A DNA stretch of 64,000 bases from Allocatelliglobosispora scoriae (GTDB lineage: Bacteria > Actinomycetota > Actinomycetes > Mycobacteriales > Micromonosporaceae). Of this stretch, positions 21,320 through 29,800 are shown piece after piece. Numbering within the stretch: the first letter of the stretch is position 1; each line of letters opens with the position of its first letter. The position numbers were made by a program, and so were the translations under genes. The stretch lies in the NCBI RefSeq assembly GCF_014204945.1, contig NZ_JACHMN010000001.1, positions 868,001 to 932,000 of the forward strand, read 5' to 3'. A model generated the notes under the pieces. It worked only from the letters and a program-made list of their open reading frames with translations, had not been told where the DNA came from and searched no databases.

Positions 21320-21877
21320 TCAGCGGGTGCGGTAGCGCGCGTAGATCAGTCCGCTGGCGAACGCACGCTCCTCGACCAGATCGAGGTCCAGACGCACGCC
21401 GTCGGGGAAGAACCGCTTGCCGCCGCCGACCACGCTGGTGGTGATGAACAGGTGGTATTCGTCCACCAAGCCGGCCTTGATCGCCTGGGCTGCGAGGTTC
21501 GGTCCGTCGACGGTGAGGTCGTGTTCGGCTTCGGCCTTGAGCGCGCGTACCGCGTCCGGGTCGAAGGTCCGCTCGATCCTGGTCTTCGCGCTGGACACCG
21601 AGTCCAGCGTCGTGGAGTACACGACCTTCTCCGCGGCCTGCCAGTCATGGGCGTACTGCAGGATGTGCGGCGGCTGGTCGGGCACGGTGTGCGCGGTCTC
21701 CCAGTAGACCATCGTCTCGTACATCCGCCGCCCGTAGAGGTACGTGCCGACCGGGCGGAAGAGGTCGTTGACGAAGGTGTGCACCTCCTGGTCGTCGGCC
21801 CCGGTGCCGAGGCCGCCCTCCGCCGCCTCGGCGTAGCCGTCGAGTGAGGTGATCATCGAATAGATGAGCTTCGCCAT
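21320..21877 (-). CDS. dihydrofolate reductase family protein (second copy)
   Basis: 185 residues with GGAAGGAGA before the ATG. The fold's markers are SMITSLDGYAEA at the N-terminus, YLYGRRMYETM near residue 48, DLTVDGPNLAAQAIK near 128 and VVGGGKRFFPDG near 150. It belongs to the same RibD C-terminal-like family as the gene at 1562 but to a different subgroup. A role as an NAD(P)H-dependent reductase is expected; the substrate is unknown. Confidence 0.85.
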   Translation of the reverse strand: MAKLIYSMITSLDGYAEAAEGGLGTGADDQEVHTFVNDLFRPVGTYLYGRRMYETMVYWETAHTVPDQPPHILQYAHDWQAAEKVVYSTTLDSVSSAKTRIERTFDPDAVRALKAEAEHDLTVDGPNLAAQAIKAGLVDEYHLFITTSVVGGGKRFFPDGVRLDLDLVEERAFASGLIYARYRTR

Positions 21878-22179
21878 GTGTCTCCTTCCGGCTCGAACGC
21901 TTCACTCTACCGGCGGCGCGAGCAGCCTGTTGCCGTTGCGTCGAGGCGCGCGGTGTCGATGGCGGCCGAGCCAGCCGGACTCCGGTCGGTCGGCTTGCGG
22001 ACAGGCTGCCGCTTTCCGCGGTGGCAATCTCGGCGGGGCCTGCGGTCATCGCGGCCTGGTGCTTTCCAATACCGAGCGCATGACAGGCGGCAGCGTGGGA
22101 GCGGCCGGGCTGCGTGCCTCGTTGATTGACGCTCACCGCTGAGCCACATACGTTCAACGCAGCCGGAAATACGGGGGGC
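21878..22179. other. divergent intergenic region upstream of the AfsR-like gene
   Basis: 302 bases between the second DHFR-like gene and the AfsR-like start. No gene is evident and I saw no heptamer direct repeats like those downstream at 25130 and 26574. Confidence 0.3.
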
Positions 22180-25134
22180 GTGTTGAGGTTCAGGTTGCTC
22201 GGCTCGGTTGAGGTGTGGTCTGGCGAGACGTCGGTGCCGCTCGGCGGGGCGAAACCGAAGGCGTTGCTGGCGCTGCTCATGCTCGAACGAGGCCATGTCG
22301 TGGCCACCCACCGCCTGATCGACATCATCTGGGGCGAGGATCCGCCGGAGACGGTTCGGTCGCTGATCCAGGTGTACGTCTCGACGCTGCGCCGCAACCT
22401 GGCCGACCACGGCCTGCCTGACGTGATCGTCACCCAGGCGCCGGGCTACGTGTTGCAGGTTCCCGCCGAGGCGGTGGACCGAGACGTTTTCCTGCGCCTG
22501 GTCGAGCAGAGCCGTACGGTGACGGGAGCCCAGCGGGTCGGGCTGCTGCGCATGGCACTGGAGCTGTGGCGGGGCCCGGCGCTGGGCGGGCTGGAGCAGG
22601 CGGTGCTGGTGAGCGAGGCGCTCCGCCTGGAGCAGCAGCGACTGTCCGCCACGGAGGAGCGGATCGCCGCAGAGCTGGAGCTCGGACTCCACGACCAGCT
22701 CGTCGGCGAGCTCGCCAGGTTGGTGGCCCAGCACCCGGCCAACGAGCGATTGCGTGGGCAGTTCATGCTCGCGTTGCAGCGGCAGGGCAAGCAGGCCGAC
22801 GCGCTGGCCACCTTCCGCGAGTGCCGCGAACACCTCGCCCAGGAGCTGGGGTTGGACCCCGGGCCTGAACTGGTCGCGCTGCATGAGGGCATCTTGCGTG
22901 GGGACCTTCAGCAAAGGCAGCATCGGGTACCCACCCAGCTTCCCCGCGTACCGGATGATTTCACCGGCCGAAGCGAGGAGATCACCGTCCTGACCCGCCC
23001 GGGTCGAAGCAGGCTGCAGATCATCGCCGGGCAGGGTGGCTGCGGCAAGTCGGCCTTGGCAGCTCACGTCGCCAGGTCCCTGGCATCGTGGTATCCCGAT
23101 GGCCAGTTGCATGCCGAGCTGCGCGGAATGAGTGACAACCCGGCCGAGCCCGCTGAGGTGCTGGCGCGCTTTCTGCGAGCGTTGGGCGTGGAGGCGGGCC
23201 GGATACCGGAGTCCACCGTCGAGCGGGCCGAGCTGTTCCGGGGCCTGCTGGAGGGCAGGCGGGTGTTGATCCTGCTCGACGATGCGCGCAACCTGGCTCA
23301 GATCCAGCCGCTCATACCGGCGACACCGCAGAGCTCAGTGCTGATCACGTCTCGGGACCGGCTCACCGGTCTGGCCGGGGCGCAGCTGACCGAACTCGGC
23401 GTCCTCGCTGCGGGGGAGGCGATCGAGCTGCTCAGCCACGTGGTCGGGGAACAGCGTGTGCGCCAGGACCTTGATGCGGCGCGGCAGATTGTGGGGCATT
23501 GCGGTGGGCTCCCGCTCGCGATCCGCATCGCCGGTGCCCGGCTCGCCAGCCGCGGCCGACTGCCGCTGAGCTGGCTGGCCGATCGGCTCGCCGATGAGAC
23601 ACGCAGGCTCGATGAGCTGTCCATCCAGGATATGGGCGTACGGGCAAGCATCGAGCTGAGCCACCAGGCCCTCGACTCGGTGAGCAAACTGGCGCTGGGT
23701 CGGATCGGATTCTTCGGCGTACCCGACTTCGCGGCGTGGACCGTGGGCTGGCTTACCGGGGTGTCTGAGGCGGACGCGGAAGATGTGATCGAGCGCCTGG
23801 TCGATGCCCAGCTCGTCGAGTTCTCGGGAGTGGATCGGCTGGGCAACCTGCGCTACGGCCTGCACGACCTGGTCCGCATCTGGGCCAGGGAGAACGCAGA
23901 GGCTACCGAGCCGCTCGAACAGTTACGAGCCTCGGTGACCAGGGTCCTGATCGGCTGGCTGTCCTATGTAGATCGTGCCGCCAAGGAGACGCAGCCTGAC
24001 GACATTCGCTGGCGGGTGACGCGAGATCACGGTGTGGTCGGTCCGCCGCTGGACGACCCGCGCGCCTGGTTCGAAGCGGAGCAGATCTGCATGGTGGCCG
24101 GGGTGGAACGGGCGGCGGCGCTGGGTCTGCACGAGCTGGCCTGCGACTTCGCGCCCGAGCAGTACTCGGCCGTGCTGAGCGGGGCCAATCGCTTCGACAC
24201 CCGCGCCCGGATCATCGACGCGGTGCTCAACGCGGCCCGCACCGCCGGGGACCTGCGCATCGAGGCGGTGATGACCGCAGAGATGGGCCAGTTGCGCTAC
24301 CTGCACGACCGGTTCGACGAGTCACGCCTGCTGTTCCGGGAGGCACTCGGGCGCTTTCGCGAGCTGGGTGACGAGCGTGGGCAGGCAGCCACCTTGGCCG
24401 GGCTGGGCGCGGCATGCCGCGAATCGGGCTTCCTGCTGGAAGCACTGCACTTTCTGGACCAGGCGGTCGGCCTGCTGCGGGGTCTCGACGACGACATCGG
24501 GATCGGCTATGCCCAGCGCCTAGCCGGATCGGTGCGCCTGGAAGCAGGTGATTTCAGCCAGGCCCTGGCAGACCTGCAGGAGGCCCTGAGCTGCTACCAG
24601 CGGGCAGGTAGCCGCCGCGGCGAGGCGCTGACGCTACGCACGCTCGGGCTCTTCCATCGGGCTCTGGGCAACTACGCCGAGTCGATCGAGCTGTGCGGCC
24701 GATCGCGACAGATATTCAGCGATCTCGGCGACGAACTGTTGGAGGCCTTCGCCGTGCGGGCCATGTGCAAGGCACGCTTCCGGCTTGACCCGAGCGACGA
24801 CGTACGCGAAGAGCTCGAATGGGCGCTGGAGGTCAGCCGGACGATGGAGGACCGCTGGGGGCAGGGCGCGACGCTGCGCGTACTCGGCGAGTGGTATCTG
24901 GCCCGAGGCGAGCTGGACCAAGCCGAGGCCCAGCTCATCGCGGCCAGGGAGGTTCTATCGGTTTTGGAGGCCCCGCTGTGGACGGCGCGCACCGAACACG
25001 ACCTGTCCCTGGTGTACGCCGCGCAGGGCAGAACGGACCTGTCGGCGGAGCTTGAATCGCGAGCACTGAGCGCCTTCCACGACCGCAATGCGCGGGAGTA
25101 TGCCGAGCTCACCGGCACTAAACCGAGCGGTTAA
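22180..25134 (+). CDS. AfsR/SARP-family regulator with NB-ARC and TPR domains
   Basis: 984 residues from the GTG at 22180 (just after a G-run); the frame is open 18 codons further but RFRLLGSVEV is the usual beginning. Order: OmpR-type winged helix (1-80; PKALLALLMLERGHVV, DIIWGEDPPETVRSLIQVYVSTL), bacterial transcriptional activation domain (85-235), NB-ARC ATPase with P-loop GQGGCGKSA near residue 285 and Walker B-like LILLDDA, then TPRs. SARPs bind direct heptamer repeats at -35. Such repeats lie right after this gene (25130) and before 26640, so the adjacent cell-wall genes are the likely targets (inference). Confidence 0.92.
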   Translation: MLRFRLLGSVEVWSGETSVPLGGAKPKALLALLMLERGHVVATHRLIDIIWGEDPPETVRSLIQVYVSTLRRNLADHGLPDVIVTQAPGYVLQVPAEAVDRDVFLRLVEQSRTVTGAQRVGLLRMALELWRGPALGGLEQAVLVSEALRLEQQRLSATEERIAAELELGLHDQLVGELARLVAQHPANERLRGQFMLALQRQGKQADALATFRECREHLAQELGLDPGPELVALHEGILRGDLQQRQHRVPTQLPRVPDDFTGRSEEITVLTRPGRSRLQIIAGQGGCGKSALAAHVARSLASWYPDGQLHAELRGMSDNPAEPAEVLARFLRALGVEAGRIPESTVERAELFRGLLEGRRVLILLDDARNLAQIQPLIPATPQSSVLITSRDRLTGLAGAQLTELGVLAAGEAIELLSHVVGEQRVRQDLDAARQIVGHCGGLPLAIRIAGARLASRGRLPLSWLADRLADETRRLDELSIQDMGVRASIELSHQALDSVSKLALGRIGFFGVPDFAAWTVGWLTGVSEADAEDVIERLVDAQLVEFSGVDRLGNLRYGLHDLVRIWARENAEATEPLEQLRASVTRVLIGWLSYVDRAAKETQPDDIRWRVTRDHGVVGPPLDDPRAWFEAEQICMVAGVERAAALGLHELACDFAPEQYSAVLSGANRFDTRARIIDAVLNAARTAGDLRIEAVMTAEMGQLRYLHDRFDESRLLFREALGRFRELGDERGQAATLAGLGAACRESGFLLEALHFLDQAVGLLRGLDDDIGIGYAQRLAGSVRLEAGDFSQALADLQEALSCYQRAGSRRGEALTLRTLGLFHRALGNYAESIELCGRSRQIFSDLGDELLEAFAVRAMCKARFRLDPSDDVREELEWALEVSRTMEDRWGQGATLRVLGEWYLARGELDQAEAQLIAAREVLSVLEAPLWTARTEHDLSLVYAAQGRTDLSAELESRALSAFHDRNAREYAELTGTKPSG

Positions 25135-25158
25135 GCCGCGCTTTAGCGGAGTTTTGGC
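25130..25158 (+). promoter_or_regulatory. SARP-type direct heptamer repeats upstream of the NlpC-like gene
   Basis: Heptamers GTTAAGC (25130-25136), CTTTAGC (25141-25147) and the weaker TTTTGGC (25152-25158) are spaced by exactly four bases, giving an 11-bp period. CAGTCT at 25168-25173, nine bases further, could be the -10, placing transcription start at the ATG (25180). The first heptamer overlaps the stop codon of the AfsR-like gene. Confidence 0.7.
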
Positions 25159-25179
25159 GCCTGCCCGCAGTCTTTCGGC

Positions 25180-26502
25180 ATGACAAACAAAGCGCTTACC
25201 CGAGTCCTCACCACCGCATTGGCCGCCATTGCCGCAGCCGCCTTCGGCATCGTCGGCGGGGCCGCCTCCAGCATGACGGCGACTCCGCAGGCCGCCCACG
25301 CCGCGTCCTCGCTCGGCGGACAGATCAGCCGCCAGGAGATCCTCGACCGCGCCGCGCACTGGCTCAGCACCAACCCGGTGACCTACAACCCGAATGCCAC
25401 CGACAAATGGGACGTCGGCAATACGAGAATGTATCGACGCGACTGCTCCGGGCTCATCGACATGGCCTGGCACCTCAATGCCGACCCGAACTCGGTCGGC
25501 CTGGGAACGAGCACCTACGCCAATCCGGTCGCCAAGCAGGATCTGAAGGCAGGCGACATCCTGACCGTCGGCGGAAGCGGCCCCAGCGGACACGTGGTGC
25601 TCTTCGCCCGGTGGGCACCGGCGTATCCAACCTTCGAGTACTACTCGTTCGGCAGCAACGACGTCAAATACCGCACCGCCAGCCTCACGTCGGGCACCAT
25701 CGATTCGTGGACCGCCACCAACTACAGCGCGTTCGGGTACAAGAACGTTGTCGACACCTACAACGGACACATCCCGGTAGCCGGGGACTGGAACGGTGAC
25801 GGCACCACCACCATCGGCAGCTGGGACACCGCGTCGAGCACCTTCTACCTGAAGAACTCCAACAGCTCCGGTGCCGCTGACTACGTGTTCGGCTACGGCT
25901 GCAGCGGGTGCGGTGACATCCCGGTGGCCGGCGACTGGAACGGCGACGGCATCGACACCATCGGCATCTTCCGGCCCAGCTCAGGCCAGTTCTACCTGAA
26001 GAACTCCAACAGCTCCGGCACCGCCGACTACATCTTCAGCTACGGCGGCGCGGGGCACTACCCGGTGGTCGGCGACTGGAACGGCGACGGCATCGACACC
26101 ATCGGCACCTACGTGGCCAGCGCGGCCACGTTCTACCTGCACAACTCCAACAGTGCCGGCACCGCCGACTACGTCTTCGGCTACGGCGGCGGCGGGCACA
26201 AGCCGGTGGTCGGCGACTGGAACAACGACGGCATCGACACCATCGGCACCTACGTACCCAGCGCGGGCACCTTCTACCTGCACAACTCCAACAGCGCCGG
26301 CACCGCCGACTACGTCATCGCCTACGGCGGCGGCAGCCACGTCCCGGTCGCCGGCGACTGGAACGGCGATGGCGTCACCAGCATCGGGACCTGGGAGACC
26401 GGCGGCCACACGTTCTACCTGAAGAACTCCAACAGTGCCGGCACCGCCGACTACGTCTTCGGCTACGGCTCGGCCGGTTCGGGTGCCCCGTACCCCTACT
26501 AG
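25180..26502 (+). CDS. secreted NlpC/P60-like protein with FG-GAP/VCBS-type repeats
   Basis: 440 residues. Residues 1-42 are a Sec signal peptide ending AAHA-A. An NlpC/P60-like papain-fold domain follows: RRDCSGL (Cys89) and the SGHVVLF histidine (His138), suggesting cell-wall amidase or endopeptidase activity. From about 185 come five ~46-residue units with the calcium-binding-like pattern PVAGDWNGDG-D-TIG and FYLKNSNS-GTADYVF, which probably form a beta-propeller-like binding module. No ribosome-binding site is seen, so the mRNA may be leaderless. It lies 45 bases after the AfsR-like gene and behind SARP-type repeats. Confidence 0.85.
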   Translation: MTNKALTRVLTTALAAIAAAAFGIVGGAASSMTATPQAAHAASSLGGQISRQEILDRAAHWLSTNPVTYNPNATDKWDVGNTRMYRRDCSGLIDMAWHLNADPNSVGLGTSTYANPVAKQDLKAGDILTVGGSGPSGHVVLFARWAPAYPTFEYYSFGSNDVKYRTASLTSGTIDSWTATNYSAFGYKNVVDTYNGHIPVAGDWNGDGTTTIGSWDTASSTFYLKNSNSSGAADYVFGYGCSGCGDIPVAGDWNGDGIDTIGIFRPSSGQFYLKNSNSSGTADYIFSYGGAGHYPVVGDWNGDGIDTIGTYVASAATFYLHNSNSAGTADYVFGYGGGGHKPVVGDWNNDGIDTIGTYVPSAGTFYLHNSNSAGTADYVIAYGGGSHVPVAGDWNGDGVTSIGTWETGGHTFYLKNSNSAGTADYVFGYGSAGSGAPYPY

Positions 26503-26520
26503 ATCTTCGTAACTCGTCCC

Positions 26521-26552
26521 CGGGGGCACGGACCATGCGGTCCGTGCCCCCG
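26521..26552 (+). terminator. strong hairpin terminator after the NlpC-like gene
   Basis: A perfect 14-bp stem (CGGGGGCACGGACC with its complement) around the loop ATGC begins 19 bases after the stop at 26502. No T-run follows, as is common in high-GC actinomycetes. It isolates the next gene, which has its own SARP-type box. Confidence 0.85.
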
Positions 26553-26573
26553 AACGCGCGTTGACCCGCCGGG

Positions 26574-26591
26574 TTTAAGCAACTCTTTAGC
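26574..26591 (+). promoter_or_regulatory. SARP-type direct heptamer repeats upstream of the VanX-like gene
   Basis: TTTAAGC (26574-26580) and CTTTAGC (26585-26591) are separated by four bases, an 11-bp period, and share the core of the repeats at 25130. CATTGT about nine bases downstream could be the -10. A start near 26612 would leave a short leader with GAGGT before the ATG at 26640. Confidence 0.7.
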
Positions 26592-26639
26592 GGCCCCGGT
26601 CATTGTGCTCGGAAAGCCAAACCCAACCCGAGGTAGATC

Positions 26640-27305
26640 ATGTCCGACATCATGCTGCTAGGCGATCAAGCCATCAGCGCCATCGCCGTGCACGAGTGCG
26701 GTGAACCGCTTCAAGACCTGCGCCGGGCACCCGCCCTGCGCCTCGACCCGAGGCTCGCCGACCCGGCCGGCGAGTACGCCCACCTCCGCGCGGGTGTCGT
26801 GGACCGGCTCGTCACCGCCCAGACCATGCTGCCGATCGGCATTCGACTGCTCATCGTGGAGGGCTACCGTCCGCTCGAGGTGCAGGCCGACAGCTACACA
26901 CTGCGGTTGGACAACCTCACTCGGGCCCATCCGCACCGCAACGCCGCCTGGCTGCGCCAGGAGACCAGCCGCTTCGTCGCCCCGCCGGAGGTTTCCGGGC
27001 ACGTCGCGGGCGCCGCCGTCGACCTCACCCTGTGTGATGCCGACGGCGCCGAGCTGTGGCTCGGCTCGCAGCTCAACGACATCGCGTCCGAGGCGTGCTA
27101 CACCGATTGCGCCGACCTCCCGCCGCAGGCCCGGCGTCACCGCAACGAGCTGGCCCGAGCCCTGCAAGCGGTGGGCCTGGTGAACTACCCGACGCAGTGG
27201 TGGCACTGGTCCTACGGCGACCGCTACTGGGCGTTCCACACGGGTGCGCAGGCGGCCAGGTACGCAACGATCGCACGCTGGATCCAACCGGACGACGCCG
27301 GTTAG
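26640..27305 (+). CDS. VanX/DdpX-like D-alanyl-D-alanine dipeptidase with Gln in place of catalytic Glu
   Basis: 221 residues, cytoplasmic (no signal peptide). Family motifs: EGYRP (Arg77, transition-state Arg), SGHVAGAAVD (zinc ligands His121 and Asp128) and QWWHW (third zinc ligand His189). In VanX the residue three before this His is the catalytic base Glu181; here it is Gln186 (codon CAG). All other core residues are present, so zinc may bind but dipeptide hydrolysis is expected to be impaired. It may act as a D-Ala-D-Ala or muropeptide binding/sensing protein. It stands behind a terminator and a SARP-type box shared with the upstream cell-wall protein. Confidence 0.85.
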   Translation: MSDIMLLGDQAISAIAVHECGEPLQDLRRAPALRLDPRLADPAGEYAHLRAGVVDRLVTAQTMLPIGIRLLIVEGYRPLEVQADSYTLRLDNLTRAHPHRNAAWLRQETSRFVAPPEVSGHVAGAAVDLTLCDADGAELWLGSQLNDIASEACYTDCADLPPQARRHRNELARALQAVGLVNYPTQWWHWSYGDRYWAFHTGAQAARYATIARWIQPDDAG

Positions 27306-27838
27306 CATGGCCCGCTCAACCTCGGCACGTGGGTGCACGCTGCGGCAGCGACGTGACCGGAGCAGATCTGTCTGTCGAACCAGACGGGCACACCGGCGGC
27401 AACCGGAACTCCGGCCAGCCGCTCGGCATAGGCGGTCCCGTTACGGCGGCTATAGCAGACGACCACGTGATCCGTTGAGATCGCGCCCGGGAGTCCGCCA
27501 AGCGGGTGACGTGCCTTGGATGATGTTGCCGGTGTAATCTCCGGCGTGGCTTACCATCCAACGGCGTCGTCGACAGCGGACCGACCGGTGTCGCCAGGGC
27601 GACTGCCGTTGACCGGTCCAGGACGAACCACGCCTCGGCCAGCCACCAGGCAAGGCCAAAACCGCCCACTCCCCCCATAGCAAGCATTCAGCACAATGAC
27701 CTGCCCGCCACCTGACTCCTACTGGTCACCAGACTGAAGTTCCACCCCCGAGATCCGACACCCTGTGAGAAGGACCAGTAGGAAGGATGGCCTGGTGGCA
27801 CACCCTTCGAAGTATCTGAAGCCCATTCTGGAGCGTGG
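27306..27838. other. 533-base intergenic stretch, nothing recognised
   Basis: Frames on both strands are open in places but low in protein character. No family motif, clear repeat or strong hairpin stood out. It may contain decayed coding DNA. Confidence 0.3.
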
Positions 27839-28564
27839 ATGAAGCCCGTCGTACGTGAAGTCGCCTGCCTGGTGATCGGCCTGGCCGGCGTCGTGCTGCT
27901 GGGCATCGGGCTCAACCAAGTGCTCGACATCGGCAGCTGCGCATCAGGCGGCCCGTACGAGATCGCGCGTCCCTGCCCGGAGGGCTCGGATGCCTTGTTC
28001 TGGCTGTCGATGGCCGGTGCGCTCATGTGGATCGCAGGGATCATCGTGAGCAGAAACAACTTCACCGCACCGGGCGCCGGGCAGTTCCTGTGGACGGCCG
28101 GCTTCGCCGGCGGCGGCGCGGCCATGCTGATCAAGGTGCTTACCCAGGAGTCGATGCCGCCGGACGCGCGCCTCGGTGCTTCCATCGTGGCTGCGGTGTT
28201 CATCCCGATGGGCCTGGTCGTCGGGGTCGTCGGAGTCGTTCAGCTGGTCCGCCGCCGGCGCGGCGACGGGTCACGGACCAAGGGCGGCGGCTCGCGGCGG
28301 TCCGGCGGTCCGGCGAAGGCCCCGCGCGACCCCTGGTCGCGGCTGAAGGCCCTCAACGATCTGCGGAGTACGGGAGCCCTCACCCGCGAGGAGTTCGACG
28401 CGCTCAAAGCCGACCTCACCGTCGCGGAACCGAGGATCGATCGCGTCGCGATGATCCGACAGTTGGCCGACCAGCGGGACGCGGGAGCCCTGAGCACAGA
28501 GGCGTTCGAGGTCGGCAAGCGCCGCATCATGCTCGGAGAACAAGCCGGCTCGTCCCAGCGGTGA
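27839..28564 (+). CDS. four-segment membrane protein with C-terminal SHOCT-like domain
   Basis: 241 residues. Four hydrophobic segments are seen at about 8-26, 55-72, 82-101 and 112-138, followed by a basic linker. A SHOCT-type helical hairpin follows (WSRLKALNDLRSTGALTREEFDALKADL in pattern: LK-L-DL-x-x-G-ALTREEFD-LK). A second weaker copy reads MIRQLADQRDAGALSTEAFEVGKRRI. SHOCT modules are short oligomerisation motifs at the ends of many bacterial membrane proteins. Function is unknown. Confidence 0.75.
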   Translation: MKPVVREVACLVIGLAGVVLLGIGLNQVLDIGSCASGGPYEIARPCPEGSDALFWLSMAGALMWIAGIIVSRNNFTAPGAGQFLWTAGFAGGGAAMLIKVLTQESMPPDARLGASIVAAVFIPMGLVVGVVGVVQLVRRRRGDGSRTKGGGSRRSGGPAKAPRDPWSRLKALNDLRSTGALTREEFDALKADLTVAEPRIDRVAMIRQLADQRDAGALSTEAFEVGKRRIMLGEQAGSSQR

Positions 28565-28667
28565 CCCACCGGCGGCCGATCCACACAGACCAGCCGCCAC
28601 CACCGCGCCTGTGCGGGTTGCGCGATTCCGCCGCCGGCTCCGGGCGACGGTCTGGAATGCTCTGCCC

Positions 28668-29276
28668 ATGCCTTCCTTCCCACCTACTTTCTCCGACCGG
28701 GTCGTCGAGCTGCCGCCAGGTGCCCAGTTCGAGGCGTTCCTCGACGAGCACCGCGGTGCGCTCAACGGCTATCTGGACGGGCTGACCGAGGAGCAGGTAC
28801 GCCGATCGCTGGTCGCCTCCCAGACCACACTGCTGGGCCTGGTAAAACACGCGACCTTCGTCGAGAAGATCTGGTTCGACGAGGCCATCACGGGCCGGTC
28901 GCGGGCCGAGATCGGCATCCCCGCGGCATCGGACGAGTCGTTCGTCCTCGATGATGCCGACACCATCGCCACGGTCCAGCAGGCCCACCGCGAAGCATGC
29001 GAGGCATCCCGCCGCGCGACGTCGTCGCTGGGTCTCGACGACATCCTGACCGGCCACCGGCGGGGTCCGGTCCCACTGCGCTGGGTGTATCTCCACATGC
29101 TGCGCGAGCTCGCCCAGCACTGCGGACACGCAGAGATCCTCCGCGAGCAGCTCATCAACGTAGTAGCACACCCAGACGTCCGCTCGGCGGTCTCTCCGGA
29201 CTCGGTACGGGCGCCCTGGCAGAACGGCACCGACCCCAGAACCAATCCTGAAGTCCGCTCGGATCTGCCGATGTAA
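28668..29276 (+). CDS. DinB/DUF664-family protein
   Basis: 202 residues from the ATG at 28668 (MPSFPP). The DinB-like four-helix pattern is clear: LDEHRGALNGYLDGLTEEQVRRSLVAS, then GLVKHATFVEKIWF (first metal-ligand His), and LRWVYLHMLRELAQHCGHAEILRE, carrying the second and third His. The family binds a divalent metal and includes bacillithiol/mycothiol-dependent transferases. In actinomycetes a mycothiol-linked detoxification role is plausible but not proven. Confidence 0.85.
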   Translation: MPSFPPTFSDRVVELPPGAQFEAFLDEHRGALNGYLDGLTEEQVRRSLVASQTTLLGLVKHATFVEKIWFDEAITGRSRAEIGIPAASDESFVLDDADTIATVQQAHREACEASRRATSSLGLDDILTGHRRGPVPLRWVYLHMLRELAQHCGHAEILREQLINVVAHPDVRSAVSPDSVRAPWQNGTDPRTNPEVRSDLPM

Positions 29277-29295
29277 GCGCGCCGAAGGCAGCCAA

Positions 29296-29328
29296 CGGCA
29301 GGCGCGACACTTACGTGCGCGCCTGCCG
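29296..29328. terminator. bidirectional terminator between convergent genes
   Basis: CGGCAGGCGCG (29296-29306) and its exact complement (29318-29328) form an 11-bp stem over an 11-base loop. It sits between the stops of the convergent DinB and VOC genes. Confidence 0.75.
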
Positions 29329-29339
29329 CATGGGCGCTT

Positions 29340-29708
29340 TCAGTCTTTCGGTGCGACCCGGATGCGGTTTCCGTCAGGGTCGGCCGCGAGGAAGGTCAGG
29401 CCGAATCCCGCGTCGTGGGGCTCGTGCAGGATGGTGACGCCCTTGGACCGCCACTGCTGGAAGATCGCGTTGATCTCGTCGGGTCGTCCGCCTTCGATGG
29501 CCAGGCAGACCTCACTGGTACGCGGCACGTCGGGCGACAGGTCCTCGAACTGGCCGGACCACAGAGCGAGGTCAGCGCCTGGCCCGAGGTCGAAGGTGAT
29601 GTATCCCGGAGTCTCGAGCGAAGGGGTGATGCCGAGCAGGTCGCCGTAGAAGCGGGCTGCGGCGGGCGCGTCGTTCACATAGACGATGGACACGACGGAT
29701 GTGGTCAT
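29340..29708 (-). CDS. VOC (glyoxalase/bleomycin-resistance fold) protein
   Basis: 122 residues from the ATG at 29708, preceded by GAAGGA. The two beta-alpha-beta-beta-beta units of the vicinal-oxygen-chelate fold show as VSIVYVNDAPAAARFYGDLLG and later GLTFLAADPDGNRIRVA. The usual metal-binding His/Glu set is not obvious. Proteins of this size act as dioxygenases, isomerases or drug-binding immunity proteins. It is divergent from a YafY-type regulator 92 bases away, which probably controls it (inference from arrangement). Confidence 0.82.
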   Translation of the reverse strand: MTTSVVSIVYVNDAPAAARFYGDLLGITPSLETPGYITFDLGPGADLALWSGQFEDLSPDVPRTSEVCLAIEGGRPDEINAIFQQWRSKGVTILHEPHDAGFGLTFLAADPDGNRIRVAPKD

Positions 29709-29760
29709 GGTTGTTCCTTCTCGCAGGTGGCAGGTACGCATCCACCAGCCTGACCAGAAT

Positions 29761-29771
29761 ATACGCCGTAT
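29761..29771. promoter_or_regulatory. palindrome in the VOC/YafY divergent promoter
   Basis: ATACG-C-CGTAT is a perfect interrupted palindrome inside a short AT-richer stretch between the two divergent starts (29709-29800). The nearby GTGTCGTAATTAC carries a further imperfect half-site. It is a candidate operator for the YafY-type protein. Confidence 0.45.
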
Positions 29772-29800
29772 GGTGTCGTAATTACTGGAAGACTTGGTCT

